Below are positions 16,423-25,339 of a DNA stretch of 64,000 nucleotides, in pieces. Within the stretch, counting starts at the first letter, position 1, and the number at the start of each line of letters is the position of its first letter. Made by a program: the position numbers and the translations under genes. The DNA lies in assembly GCF_006547145.1 (NCBI RefSeq), contig NZ_CP041244.1, positions 5,332,001-5,396,000 of the forward strand, read 5' to 3'. The stretch is from Actinomadura sp. WMMA1423. GTDB lineage: Bacteria > Actinomycetota > Actinomycetes > Streptosporangiales > Streptosporangiaceae. The notes beneath the pieces are model-generated. The model did not search any database, was not told the origin of the DNA, and saw only the letters and a list, made by a program, of their open reading frames with translations.

Positions 16423-17658
16423 TCACTTGCAGTCCGTCTTTGCGTACGTTCTGGTCGCGCGGGCGGGGGTGTTTTGCCTGGCCGGGCTCGGGGTGACGGG
16501 GGCGTTGCCTGTCGTGCGGGGGCTGGAGAGCGCCCAGGTTGCCAGGGCGCAGAGGGTGAGGACGGCGCCTAGGAGGGTGGGGCCCGTCCAGCCGGTGGCG
16601 TCGAACAGGGCCGTGGTCGCTGTCGCTCCCAGGGCGGAGCCGAGGGAGTAGAAGACCATGTAGGCCCCGATGGTCGTGCTGGTGCGGTCGGGGTAGGCGG
16701 TGGCCAGCGTGTGCTGGTTGCTCACGTGCACGGCCTGGACGGCGAAGTCGAGCAGGACGACGCCGAGGATCAGCAGCGGCAGCGACCACGGGAGCTGCCC
16801 GACCGCCGCCCAGGAGGCGAGCAGCACGACGAGCGCGATGCCGGTGACCCGGTGGGCGTGCCCGGCGTCGCCCCAGCGTCCGGACCGGGCGGCGCCGAGG
16901 GCCCCGGCGAGGCCGGCGATGCCGAAGAGCCCGATCTGCGCTTCATTGAGGTGCCATGGCGCACCGGCCAGCGGCAGGGCCATGCCGCTCCACAGGGTGC
17001 CGAACGAGGCGAACAGGAAGAACGCGATCAGCCCGCGGCTGAGGAACACCGGTTGCGCGAACAGCCCGCCGAAGGACCGGAGCACCTGCCCGTACCGGGC
17101 CGCGTCCGGGCGCGCGTCGGCGGGCAGCAGGATGAGGGTGAGCACGGCGAGCAGGGCGGCGAGGAGCGCCAGGGCCAGGTAGATGCTCCGCCATCCCCAC
17201 AGGTCCGCGAGGACTCCCGCCACGATCCGCGCGCCCAGGATGCCGATCACCACGCCCGAGGTCACGATGCCGAGGTTGCGCCCGCGTTCGGCAGGCGGGG
17301 AGACCGACGCGGTGTACGCGACGGCGGTCTGCACCACCACCGCGAACATGCCCGCGGCCGCCAGACCGGGGAACGCCGCCCAGGCGGCCGGGGCCGCCGC
17401 GGTGGTCGCCGCCCCGGCGGCCACCAGGGCGAGGTGCGCGGCGATCAGGCGCCTGCGGTCGAGCATGTCGCCCAACGGCACCAGCAGCACCAGGCCTGCG
17501 AGATAGCCGAGCTGGCCGGCGGCCACGAGCCGGCCAAGGGAGCCGACCGGAACGCCCAGGTCGCGGCCCATCGGCGCCAGCACCGGCTGCCCGGCGTAGA
17601 CGCTCGCCACCGCGACGCCGCACACCGCCGCGAGCAGCAGCCTCGTCCTTCGGGTCAT
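16423..17658 (-). CDS. MFS transporter (AraJ/sugar-efflux type)
   Basis: 411 residues, about 12 membrane spans. Motif A reads GDMLDRRRLIAAHL and a central VSPPAERGRNLGIVTSGVVI is typical of the AraJ/YdhP efflux group. The likely role is export of small molecules or drugs. It is divergent from an HxlR regulator with a perfect palindrome between them, so the regulator probably controls it. The final 25 residues are polar and unlike the family. Confidence 0.87.
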   Translation of the reverse strand: MTRRTRLLLAAVCGVAVASVYAGQPVLAPMGRDLGVPVGSLGRLVAAGQLGYLAGLVLLVPLGDMLDRRRLIAAHLALVAAGAATTAAAPAAWAAFPGLAAAGMFAVVVQTAVAYTASVSPPAERGRNLGIVTSGVVIGILGARIVAGVLADLWGWRSIYLALALLAALLAVLTLILLPADARPDAARYGQVLRSFGGLFAQPVFLSRGLIAFFLFASFGTLWSGMALPLAGAPWHLNEAQIGLFGIAGLAGALGAARSGRWGDAGHAHRVTGIALVVLLASWAAVGQLPWSLPLLILGVVLLDFAVQAVHVSNQHTLATAYPDRTSTTIGAYMVFYSLGSALGATATTALFDATGWTGPTLLGAVLTLCALATWALSSPRTTGNAPVTPSPARQNTPARATRTYAKTDCK

Positions 17659-17677
17659 GGATGGACACCCCCATTTG

Positions 17678-17692
17678 GTTTCATTTTGAAAC
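17678..17692. promoter_or_regulatory. Palindrome between MFS and HxlR genes
   Basis: GTTTC-ATTTT-GAAAC is a perfect 15-base inverted repeat 19 bases before the MFS start. A second GTTTC begins at about 17713 but lacks a perfect partner. It is probably the HxlR binding site that represses the transporter. Confidence 0.55.
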
Positions 17693-17744
17693 TGATCGGA
17701 GGGTAGGCCAGAATGGTTTCGATACGCAACTCATTGGAGGAGTG

Positions 17745-18203
17745 ATGGCGCGCGACGCGGGCGACCGGCAGGACCAGGCGTGGACGGACCCGACCTGCCC
17801 GGTCGCCCGCACGGTCGATCTGGTCGGCGACCGGTGGAGCCTGCTCATCGTGCGCGACGCGATGGACGGCGCCCGCTCGTTCACCGACTTCCAGCAGCGC
17901 ACCGGAATCGCCCGCAACATCCTCACCGACCGGCTCCGCAAGCTGACCGCCCACGGCCTGCTCGCCCAGGTCGACGCCCCGTCGGGCAGGCGGAGGCTCT
18001 ACGCGCTCACCGACGCGGGCAAGGACCTGTTCCCCGTGATCGTCACGCTGCGGCAGTGGGGGGAGCGCCACGCCTTCGAGGCGGACGAGCCGCACTCGGT
18101 CCTGGTCGACGGCGATGGGGCCCGCGTACCCGAGCTCGTGCCCGCGGCCGCGAACGGATCGCCCCTGACGAGCGATACGACCTCGGTGCGCCGACCCGCA
18201 TGA
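17745..18203 (+). CDS. HxlR-family transcriptional regulator
   Basis: 152 residues. The diagnostic HxlR core is present: CPVARTVDLVGDRWSLLIVR, FTDFQQRTGIARNILTDRL, a winged HTH, and YALTDAGKDLFPVI. These regulators often sense quinones, aldehydes or redox state and control a divergent gene. Start taken at the ATG at 17745, which has GGAGGAGTG before it. The divergent MFS gene is the likely target. Confidence 0.9.
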   Translation: MARDAGDRQDQAWTDPTCPVARTVDLVGDRWSLLIVRDAMDGARSFTDFQQRTGIARNILTDRLRKLTAHGLLAQVDAPSGRRRLYALTDAGKDLFPVIVTLRQWGERHAFEADEPHSVLVDGDGARVPELVPAAANGSPLTSDTTSVRRPA

Positions 18204-18402
18204 CCCCTGGGTCGGCGCCCGCGAGGACGGCCTTGAGCGCCGGCCTCGCCGCTCGCTTCGGCACGGCGCCCCGCAGAAGCGGGTGCGCTATCCGGCCTCG
18301 CGGCGGACGGGCTGACCGCGCCGGGGGGTGCTTCCCCGCGTCATCTCTGTCAGAGGGGCAGGGCCCGGCGCGTCGCCTGAACCGCCACTCACATGATCGT
18401 TG

Positions 18403-19014
18403 TCAGAGGTCGAGGACGGCCAGGACGAAGCTGACCTCCCGCTCGCCCGCGTTCCCGTAGGAGTGGGGGCGGTCACCCGCGAACACGGCGGCGGCGCCCG
18501 CTTCGACGAGGTCCGTGCGGCCGTCCACGCCCAGTGTCAGCGTGCCCTCCTGGACGTACACGATCTCCTTGGTGCCCGGGACGTGGGCGTCGCTCTCGCG
18601 CGTCTCGCCGGGCTGGAGCACCCAGTTCCACAGCTCCAGCGACGGCCGCGGATCGCTGCCGGCCAGCAGCGTGCCCGTCCCGCCGTGCTCGCCCTGCCAC
18701 AGGACGACGTGCCGCTCCGGCCGGAACAGGCGCACCGGGGGCTCCTCCTCCACCTGGACGAGCCGGGTCAGCGCCACCCCGAGGGCGTCGGAGATCCGGA
18801 TCAGCGTGCCCAGGTTCGGGTTGCCCCGCCCCTGCTCCAGCCCGACCAGCACGCCCTTGCTCACCCCGGCGCGTCCGGCGAGCTCGTCCAGGCTCCATCC
18901 GTGCCCGGCCCGCAGCGCACGCACCGTCCGCGCCACGGCCTCGCCGATCGCCTCCTGCCCGCCCAAGCGCCCTCCAGCCGCTCGCTCCGGTCCGCCGCCC
19001 CCAGTCTCCCGCAC
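18403..19014 (-). CDS. XRE-family regulator with cupin sensor domain
   Basis: 203 residues. An N-terminal HTH (WSLDELAGRAGVSKGVLVGL, then GRGNPNLGTLIRISDALGV) is joined to a C-terminal cupin with GTKEIVYVQEGTLTLGVDG and AGDRPHSYGN. This is the common HipB/PuuR-like design in which the cupin binds a small effector. Nearby genes encode the B3/B4 protein and a permease on the opposite strand, which are possible targets. The first 20 residues are low-complexity, so the true start may lie a little inside. Confidence 0.88.
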   Translation of the reverse strand: MRETGGGGPERAAGGRLGGQEAIGEAVARTVRALRAGHGWSLDELAGRAGVSKGVLVGLEQGRGNPNLGTLIRISDALGVALTRLVQVEEEPPVRLFRPERHVVLWQGEHGGTGTLLAGSDPRPSLELWNWVLQPGETRESDAHVPGTKEIVYVQEGTLTLGVDGRTDLVEAGAAAVFAGDRPHSYGNAGEREVSFVLAVLDL

Positions 19015-19137
19015 GTCCGGGGCGCACCGGCGGGCTGAAATCCGGGTGACCGGACGTTGAAACGACTTGGGACGACCCCTGACGGTCGGTATGATGATAC
19101 TTCGATGTCATTAAAGTGACCGTTCGGAGGGTGCGGA

Positions 19138-19803
19138 ATGCTGGAGCGGGTCGAGGTGGACGAGGCCGTGCGGGAGCTGCGTCCCGACTTCGCCGTGCTC
19201 GTCATGACCGCCGAGGGGCTGGGGAACGGTCCGAGCGACGAGGTCGGCGAGGGATGGCTGGCCGAGGCCGGGCAGGCGGCGGACGCGGGGGACCCGCACG
19301 TCGAGGCCTGGCGCGAGGCCTACCGGGCGTTCGGTGCCAAACCGCAGCGGACCCGCCCTTCGGTGGACGCGCTGCTGCGCCGCGCCGACGCGCTCCCCTC
19401 CATCAACCGGGTCGTGGACGCCTACAACGCGGTGAGCGTCGAGTACGCGCTGCCCATCGGCGGCGAGGACATGGACGCCTACCAGGGCGCGGCGCGGCTG
19501 GTCAGGGCCACCGGCGACGAGCCGTTCGACGTGGTCGCCGGCGGCGAGCCCGCAGTCGAGCACCCGAACCCCGGCGAGGTCGTCTGGCGGGACGACCAGG
19601 GCGTCACCTGCCGGCGGTGGAACTGGCGCCAGTGCGTCCGGACGCGCCTGACCGAGGACACCAAGAACGGCCTGTTCCTGCTCGAGCGCCTGGAGCCGTA
19701 CCCGCTGGACAGGCTGGCCGAGGCCGGCGACCGGCTCGCGGAGCGGCTGCGGACCGTCTCGCCCGGGGTCCGGATCGGGACCAGGCTGATCGGCGGACGG
19801 TGA
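19138..19803 (+). CDS. B3/B4 tRNA-binding-domain protein
   Basis: 221 residues. It matches the stand-alone B3/B4 domain otherwise found in the phenylalanyl-tRNA synthetase beta chain: EAWREAYRAFGAKPQRTRPS, then LPSINRVVDAYNAVSV and LPIGGEDMD. Free-standing members are thought to act in tRNA quality control or related editing, but the exact role is not known. It overlaps the following permease by one base (TGATG), so the two are co-translated. Confidence 0.85.
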   Translation: MLERVEVDEAVRELRPDFAVLVMTAEGLGNGPSDEVGEGWLAEAGQAADAGDPHVEAWREAYRAFGAKPQRTRPSVDALLRRADALPSINRVVDAYNAVSVEYALPIGGEDMDAYQGAARLVRATGDEPFDVVAGGEPAVEHPNPGEVVWRDDQGVTCRRWNWRQCVRTRLTEDTKNGLFLLERLEPYPLDRLAEAGDRLAERLRTVSPGVRIGTRLIGGR

Positions 19804-20681
19804 TGGTCACGGTTCTCGCGCTGTCCGCCGCGCTCGCCTACGGGGTCGCCGACTTCCTCGGCGGCACCGTCACCCGCGGGTCGACCGCGATCAGGGCGCT
19901 GACCTGGTGCGTCCCGATCGGTCTGGCGGTCGTGCTGGTGTCGGCGCTGCTCACCGGCGGGCACCCGAGCCCGGTGCCGATGGCCTGGGGTTTCGCGGCC
20001 GGCGTCTGCGGCGGCGGCGGGCTGATCGCGTTCTACCGAGCCCTCGCGCGCGGCCCGATGAGCGTGGTCGCTCCGGTGTCGGCGCTGGCCGCGGCGGTGC
20101 TCCCGGTCGCCGTGGGCGTCGCCCAGGGCGAGCGGCTCGACGCCTCCGTCCTGCTCGGTGTCCTGCTCTGCCTCGTCGCGATCGGCCTGGTCAGCATGGA
20201 GGCCGGCGGCGAGGAGGAGGCCGGGGCGGGCACCGGCGGGCGGCGCCGGCCGCTGGACTCGGGCCCGCTCATGGCAGGCGTCTCCGGTACGTGCTTCGGT
20301 GTGTTCTTCATCCTGCTGAAGCAGGCCGGGGACGGCACCGGGCTGTGGCCGATCGTCGGCGCCCGCCTCGGCAACGTCGCCATCGTGGCCGTGGTGCTGC
20401 TGGTCCTGGCGGTCCGCGGCACCGGCGCCGGCCCGAGGCTGTCAGGGCGGACGCTGATCGTTCTGGCGCTGCTGTCCGGCAGCCTGGACGCGGGGGCGAA
20501 CGTCCTGTACTTCATCGCGGTCCACAGCGGCATGCTCAGCCTCGCCGCCGTCCTGACGTCCCTCTACCCGGCGATCACCGTCCTGCTGGCGAGGGTCGCC
20601 TACAGCGAGCGACTGCGGGCCGTCCAGCGCGTGGGCATGGCCGTCGCCGTGGCCGGTGTCGCCCTGGTCACGGTCGGCTGA
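19803..20681 (+). CDS. EamA/DMT-family transporter
   Basis: 292 residues with ten predicted membrane helices in two EamA halves. The first half has GVADFLGGTVTR and LIAFYRALARGPMSVVAPVSA, the second GSLDAGANVLYFIAVHSG and SLYPAITVLLARVAYSE. DMT proteins export metabolites or amino acids. A polar loop with GGEEEAGAGTGGRRR joins the halves. It begins at the last base of the B3/B4 gene, so the pair may act on the same amino-acid-related compound. Confidence 0.87.
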   Translation: MVTVLALSAALAYGVADFLGGTVTRGSTAIRALTWCVPIGLAVVLVSALLTGGHPSPVPMAWGFAAGVCGGGGLIAFYRALARGPMSVVAPVSALAAAVLPVAVGVAQGERLDASVLLGVLLCLVAIGLVSMEAGGEEEAGAGTGGRRRPLDSGPLMAGVSGTCFGVFFILLKQAGDGTGLWPIVGARLGNVAIVAVVLLVLAVRGTGAGPRLSGRTLIVLALLSGSLDAGANVLYFIAVHSGMLSLAAVLTSLYPAITVLLARVAYSERLRAVQRVGMAVAVAGVALVTVG

Positions 20682-20683
20682 CA

Positions 20684-20710
20684 GTCCCGGGCCCGTTTCC
20701 GGGCGGGGAC
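20684..20710 (+). terminator. Hairpin after the EamA transporter
   Basis: GCCCG-TTTC-CGGGC (20691-20704) forms a tight stem extended by outer arms GTCCC and GGGAC with small bulges. It begins three bases after the transporter stop and has no T-run. It probably ends the B3/B4-EamA transcript. Confidence 0.45.
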
Positions 20711-21048
20711 GGTTCCGGCCTGTTCGCCTAACGGCCTCTCCCGGCGGAAAGCTTGTTCTGGACGCGTTCGAGGGCCGCCATTGATGAGTTCGCCCGCGTG
20801 CATCTCGTTGGGGGCCGCCCTGCGTCCGCGACACGGGCCTCGACAGCGACTCCGACGGCCGGTCGGGGCTTTCGCGGCTCCGCCGCCTTCTCCCCGCCTT
20901 GCGACCCGGCCACCGGCGATTCGCCATTACAAGGACGCCGGAGTCCGCTGGACTTCACGAAAGGCGCGACAGTCCGGCGATCTCTGGCAAAAGGGACGTC
21001 CAGCGGTGTAAGCATGACCGGATGCCTGTCGACGGTCGGGGAGGATCA
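20711..21048. other. Gap before the kinase gene with no clear gene
   Basis: About 340 bases. Short frames exist on both strands, but none has a ribosome-binding site, family resemblance or consistent codon pattern. The right end carries the kinase ribosome-binding site (GGGGAGG, 21038-21044). No tRNA or operator was recognised. Confidence 0.5.
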
Positions 21049-22617
21049 GTGCGGACCGGGCTGAGATTGGCGGACAGGTACCGGCTCGACTCACTGCTGG
21101 GGCGCGGCGGAATGGGCGAGGTATGGCGCGGCCTGGACGAGCGGCTCGGCCGTCCGGTCGCCGTCAAGATCCTCACGGCGCCGGCGGAGGCCGACCTCCG
21201 GTTGACCGGCCGGTTCCGCCGGGAGGCGGAGATCATGGCCCGGCTCCGCCATCCGGGGATCGTCGTCGTCCACGACGCCGGCGAGGACGAGCGGCTGCTG
21301 TTCCTGGTGATGGAGCTCCTGGACGGGGACGATCTGTCCGCGCTGCTGAAGCGCCACCCGCACGGGCTGCCGGTCGACCGGGCGAGGCGGCTGGCGGTGG
21401 GGATCGCCGACGCGCTGCACGCGGCCCACGAGCAGGGTGTGGTGCACCGCGACGTCAAGCCCGCCAACGTGATGGTCCGTCCCGGTGACCGGGTGACCGT
21501 CATGGACTTCGGAATCGCCTGGTACGCCGACCAGGTCACGGAACTGACGGGCAGCGCGATCCTCGGGACGCCCGCGTACATGGCGCCCGAGCAGTTCGAC
21601 AAGGGGCACGACCCCACGCCGCAGACCGACCTGTACGCGCTCGGCGGAGTTCTGTTCGCGCTGCTCACCGGCCGGAAGCCGTACAACGAGGAGAGTTTTC
21701 GCGCACTGCTCCGGGAGATCGTTCTCACCGATCCGCCGAGGCCGCGCGATCTACGTCCGGACGTCCCCGGAGACCTCGACGAGCTCGTGCACGCGCTGCT
21801 GGCCAAGGACCCGCGCGACCGGCCGCAGGACGCCCGCGCCGTCGCCGAGCGGCTCCGTCCCGTTCCCGCGCCCCGGCCGGAGGCGCTGCCGTCGGTTCCC
21901 GGGCAGGCACCGCTTCCGGGGCAGGCACCGCTTCCGGCGCGGACAGGGGTCTCGGGGCCCGTTCTGCCCCCGCCATCTCCTCCGCCCCCGCGCCTCGGGA
22001 CGGGGGCGGTCGTGGAGACCCCGCCGGCGCTGGCATTCCCCACGATCGGCCAGGGTCAGGCCTCGCGGATCTCCCTGAGGCTCTTGCTCCCCGCAGCCGC
22101 CGGGATCGTCGCCGTGCTCACGGGCGCCTGGTTCCTGTTGCAGAACTCCAAGGGTCTATGGGCGGACGACGGAAGGTTCTCCACGCCCCCCGCCTGCGGT
22201 CGCCTCCCGACGCCCAGCATTGTGAACGCGGAGGTCTCGGCGACGAAGAGCCCGCAAGGGACCAGGGACTCGCAGGAGTGCACCTGGTCGATCTCGCCCC
22301 AGGACTTCGCGGACCGGGGGAGCGTCACCGTTCAGTTCAGGCGCTACAGCAGTAAGAACTGGTCTACGGGGGCCGACAACGCGCACAGGGCCGTGATGAG
22401 CGAACGCGGGGGCGACGTCTTCACCGGAATAGGGGACGAGGGGCACTTCACCGATCCCCCGTCCTTCTTCTATGAGCCGCGACTGATCTTCCGCGTCGAC
22501 AATCTCACGGCTGACATCAGCATCAGTGACAGAGAAGACCCCAACATCACCGCGCAGAACGAAATCGCCTACGCCAGACGGCTCGCAACGGCACTTGTCA
22601 AGGGATCGGCGCACTGA
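21049..22617 (+). CDS. Membrane-anchored Ser/Thr protein kinase (PknB-type)
   Basis: 522 residues. A Hanks kinase (residues 1-280) has glycine loop GRGGMGEVWRG, Lys40, HRDVKPAN with Asp135, DFG (153-155) and APE. A Pro-rich linker contains a duplicated PGQAPLPGQAPLP, then one membrane span (AGIVAVLTGAWFLL, about 353-366), then an outside domain of about 150 residues with two Cys. The outer domain has no PASTA repeats and is probably a sensor of unknown type. Start set at the GTG at 21049 behind GGGGAGG; an ATG at 21022 is the alternative. Confidence 0.9.
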   Translation: MRTGLRLADRYRLDSLLGRGGMGEVWRGLDERLGRPVAVKILTAPAEADLRLTGRFRREAEIMARLRHPGIVVVHDAGEDERLLFLVMELLDGDDLSALLKRHPHGLPVDRARRLAVGIADALHAAHEQGVVHRDVKPANVMVRPGDRVTVMDFGIAWYADQVTELTGSAILGTPAYMAPEQFDKGHDPTPQTDLYALGGVLFALLTGRKPYNEESFRALLREIVLTDPPRPRDLRPDVPGDLDELVHALLAKDPRDRPQDARAVAERLRPVPAPRPEALPSVPGQAPLPGQAPLPARTGVSGPVLPPPSPPPPRLGTGAVVETPPALAFPTIGQGQASRISLRLLLPAAAGIVAVLTGAWFLLQNSKGLWADDGRFSTPPACGRLPTPSIVNAEVSATKSPQGTRDSQECTWSISPQDFADRGSVTVQFRRYSSKNWSTGADNAHRAVMSERGGDVFTGIGDEGHFTDPPSFFYEPRLIFRVDNLTADISISDREDPNITAQNEIAYARRLATALVKGSAH

Positions 22618-22736
22618 TCAGAGCACAGGTCCCGCCTTTACGGGCGCCGTCATCTCCTCGAGAGTCGACGGGGGACGAAGCCGCGCGGGTGGCGACCGGC
22701 CGGACCGAGCCCGCGGACCACGCCGACGACGGAAAA

Positions 22737-22774
22737 GCGCTGAGGGGCGGGACCGCGGTCCCGCCCCTCAGCGC
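22737..22774. terminator. 38-base perfect palindrome, bidirectional terminator
   Basis: The halves GCGCTGAGGGGCGGGACCG and CGGTCCCGCCCCTCAGCGC are exact reverse complements. On the minus strand the stem is followed by TTTTCC, so it ends the tRNA-Ser transcript. It lies about 120 bases after the kinase stop and can end that transcript too. Confidence 0.8.
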
Positions 22775-22801
22775 GTCCGGCCGGATGCACGGCCAGATGG
22801 A

Positions 22802-22889
22802 TGGCGGTGGTGGTGGGATTCGAACCCACGGAAGCTTGCACTTCACACGCTTTCGAGGCGTGCGCCCTCGTCCACTAGGCGACACCACC
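22802..22889 (-). tRNA. tRNA-Ser (anticodon CGA)
   Basis: Read on the minus strand the acceptor starts GGTGGTG and pairs with CACCACC. The anticodon loop CTCGAAA gives CGA, decoding UCG. There is a long variable arm, as in all tRNA-Ser, and a T-arm GTGGG-TTCGAAT-CCCAC. The discriminator G is followed by an encoded CCA (22802-22804). The tadA gene lies immediately upstream of it. Confidence 0.95.
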
Positions 22890-22899
22890 GCGGGAGAGC

Positions 22900-23382
22900 C
22901 TACCCGACTCTGCGGCGCGCGAAGAACTCGATTAGCGGGGCGGCGCACTCGGCGGCCATGACCTCGGCGATCACCTCGGGGCGGTGGTTGAGCCGCCGGT
23001 CGCGGACGACGTCCCAGAGCGACCCGACCGCGCCCGCCTTCGGGTCGACCGCGCCGTAGACGACGCGGTCCAGCCGCGCCTGGACCGACGCCCCGGCGCA
23101 CATCGTGCACGGCTCCAGCGTCACGACGAGCGTGCAGCCGGACAGCCGCCACCCGCCGAGGGCCGCCGCCGCGCGCCGCATCGCGACGATCTCCGCGTGG
23201 CCGGTGGGGTCGGCGGTCCGCTCGCGCTCGTTGCGGCCCGTTCCGATGATCTCGCCGGACGCGTCCAGGACGACGGCGCCGACCGGGATCTCCCCGTCCT
23301 CGGCGGCCCCGCGGGCCTCCTCCAGCGCCCGGAGCATCGCCGGGCGGAACCGCTCGACGACCGGATCGCGCGCGTCAGTCAC
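22900..23382 (-). CDS. tadA: tRNA(adenine-34) deaminase
   Basis: 160 residues. The zinc deaminase motifs are present: GHAEIVAMRR with His62 and Glu64, and EPCTMCAGA with Cys92 and Cys95. The segment GSLWDVVRDRRLNHRPEV is typical of actinobacterial TadA. It turns adenosine 34 of tRNA-Arg(ACG) into inosine. Start at the GTG at 23382 overlaps the upstream gene by 8 bases and keeps the first helix; a later ATG at 23337 would cut it. tRNA-Ser lies just downstream. Confidence 0.92.
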   Translation of the reverse strand: MTDARDPVVERFRPAMLRALEEARGAAEDGEIPVGAVVLDASGEIIGTGRNERERTADPTGHAEIVAMRRAAAALGGWRLSGCTLVVTLEPCTMCAGASVQARLDRVVYGAVDPKAGAVGSLWDVVRDRRLNHRPEVIAEVMAAECAAPLIEFFARRRVG

Positions 23383-23812
23383 GGAGGCGGTCGAACTCCT
23401 CGCCGAACCCGGCCTGCTCGGCGACGGAGAGGAGCGCGTCGCCGGGAAGGGCGCGCTCGCCGAGGTCGCCGAGCCGCTTGGCGTCGACTCCGAGGTCCTC
23501 CAGGATGGCCGCCTCGCCGGCGGCATCGCCGTCCGGCACCTCGCCGACGAGCTGCTGGAACAGGGAGCCGAGCCCGTCCTCGCGGACGGCGGAGACGTAG
23601 GCGCGGGGCTCGTCGTCGCGGTCGAGCCGGACGATCGCGAACCAGTCGTCGTCCTGCTCGGCCAGCAGCACGACCGGGTCGCCGTAGGTCTCGACGGCGG
23701 CCTCCCGCATCAGGTCGGTCACGTCGTCGACGTTCTCCGCCTCGGCGAGAACGGCCTCGGTCCCGACCCAGCCCTGGGGGGTCTGCGCGAACACGGCGGC
23801 GAAGTAGGACAC
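23375..23812 (-). CDS. tRNA adenosine deaminase-associated protein
   Basis: 145 residues. It begins with SYFAAVFAQTPQGW and is acidic throughout, matching the actinobacterial family that sits directly upstream of tadA. The biochemical role is not established; its location and 8-base overlap suggest it works with TadA. The start is the GTG at 23812. A second member of the family is encoded at 25340-25825, on the far side of the phosphoesterase gene. Confidence 0.85.
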   Translation of the reverse strand: MSYFAAVFAQTPQGWVGTEAVLAEAENVDDVTDLMREAAVETYGDPVVLLAEQDDDWFAIVRLDRDDEPRAYVSAVREDGLGSLFQQLVGEVPDGDAAGEAAILEDLGVDAKRLGDLGERALPGDALLSVAEQAGFGEEFDRLRD

Positions 23813-23996
23813 GTGCTCATTGTGGCCCACGAGGTCGGCCCGGTCACACCCCCTGCGCGGGAATCGGCGGCCGGGTGCCCGGAGGAGGTTGTGAACAAAC
23901 TTCGCGTTCTTGTCCGGTGGCGGACGCCCCGCGTTCTTCCCCCGCGTCACAAGGCTCCGCATACTGCTCAGCGGTTGCCATCCCGGGAGGAGTGCC

Positions 23997-25316
23997 ATGG
24001 GTGCGGACGAACTGACCAGACGCGGCTTCCTCGCGGGGACGGCGGGTGCCGCGGCGGTCATCGCGGCGGGCGCCGCCGGAGGGTCCTCCGCCCAGGCGCA
24101 CGCGGCGGAACTGGCCGCGGCCAAGCGCGCCCCGGTCTCCGAGCTCCCCGATCCGGGGGAGTCGGGCATCGACCACATCGTCGTCGTGATGATGGAGAAC
24201 CGGTCGTTCGACCACTACATGGGCTGGCTGCCCGGCGCGGACGGCCGCCAGGCCGGGCTCACCTTCACCGACGCCGACGGCAACGCGCACGACACCCACC
24301 ACCTGAAGGTGCCGTGGGGCTGCGGCTTCAGCGACCCCGACCACTCCTACCAGGGCGGCAGAACCGAGTACAACGGCGGCGAGTGCGACGGATGGCTGCG
24401 CGCCGACGACAACGACGTGTTCTCCATCGGCTACTACGAGGGCCCCGACCTCGGCTTCCACGGGCACGCCGCCCTCGACTGGACGGTCTGCGACCGCTAC
24501 TTCCCCGCGGTCATGTCCTCCACGTTCCCCAACCGGATCTTCCAGCACGCCGGGCAGACCGACCGGATCTCCAACTCGCTGACGATCTCCGAGACCACCA
24601 CCATCTGGGACCGGCTCAAGGCCAAGGGCGTCTCCTGCCGGTACTACTTCAGCGACGTCCCGTTCACCGCGCTGTGGGGCCTGCGGCACCTCGACATCAG
24701 CCGCAACATCGCGGAGTTCCGCAGCGACGCCCGCAACGGCCGGCTGCCCGCGGTCAGCTTCGTCGAGCCCGGCTTCCTCGGCGAGCTCTTCCTGCCCGGC
24801 ATGTCCGAGGACGAGCACCCGCTCGCCGACATCCGCTTCGGGCAGGCGTTCCTCAACGAGGTCTACACCGCGCTCGTCACCTCCCCGAACTGGCCCCGCA
24901 CCCTCTTCGTGATCAACTACGACGAGTGGGGCGGCTTCTTCGACCACGTCCCGCCGCCGGAGGGCCCCGACCCGCGGCCCGACCTCGGCACCGGCCTGCG
25001 CGGATTCCGCGTCCCGTGCCTGCTGATCTCCCCGCGGGCGCGGCGCGGGGCCGTCGCGCACGAGGTGTACGACCACACGTCCGTCCTGAAGGCGATCGAG
25101 TGGCGCTGGGGCCTGGAGCCGCTGACCGTGCGGGACGCCGAGGCGCGCAACATCGCCGAGGTGCTGAACTTCGCCGATCCACCCGACCCGCGCGCGCCCC
25201 GCTACGACGCCAGGCGGCCGATCAGCCTCGGATGCCTGGACCCGCAGCACAGCCACACCGGGGACGACTGGGCGGGCCTGAACGCCTACGCGCGCCGGAA
25301 CGGCTTCCCCCGCTGA
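23997..25316 (+). CDS. Tat-exported phosphoesterase (phospholipase C/acid phosphatase family)
   Basis: 439 residues. A Tat signal (TRRGFLAG followed by a hydrophobic run and an Ala-rich end) marks export in folded form. The catalytic start IDHIVVVMMENRSFDHYMGW is the phosphoesterase signature with the metal-ligand Glu and Asn. Later motifs are STFPNRIFQHAGQ, NYDEWGGFFDHVPPP and DHTSVLKAIEWRWGLEPLT. It probably cleaves phospholipids or phosphate esters outside the cell. GGGAGG precedes the ATG at 23997. Confidence 0.9.
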   Translation: MGADELTRRGFLAGTAGAAAVIAAGAAGGSSAQAHAAELAAAKRAPVSELPDPGESGIDHIVVVMMENRSFDHYMGWLPGADGRQAGLTFTDADGNAHDTHHLKVPWGCGFSDPDHSYQGGRTEYNGGECDGWLRADDNDVFSIGYYEGPDLGFHGHAALDWTVCDRYFPAVMSSTFPNRIFQHAGQTDRISNSLTISETTTIWDRLKAKGVSCRYYFSDVPFTALWGLRHLDISRNIAEFRSDARNGRLPAVSFVEPGFLGELFLPGMSEDEHPLADIRFGQAFLNEVYTALVTSPNWPRTLFVINYDEWGGFFDHVPPPEGPDPRPDLGTGLRGFRVPCLLISPRARRGAVAHEVYDHTSVLKAIEWRWGLEPLTVRDAEARNIAEVLNFADPPDPRAPRYDARRPISLGCLDPQHSHTGDDWAGLNAYARRNGFPR

Positions 25317-25339
25317 GCGCTCAGGGATCGGCGCCGGTT

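Noticed and set aside
20600..21015. Minus-strand frames between the EamA and kinase genes
   Set aside because: A few protein-like residues occur near the end, but there is no start signal or domain, so I left the gap unassigned.
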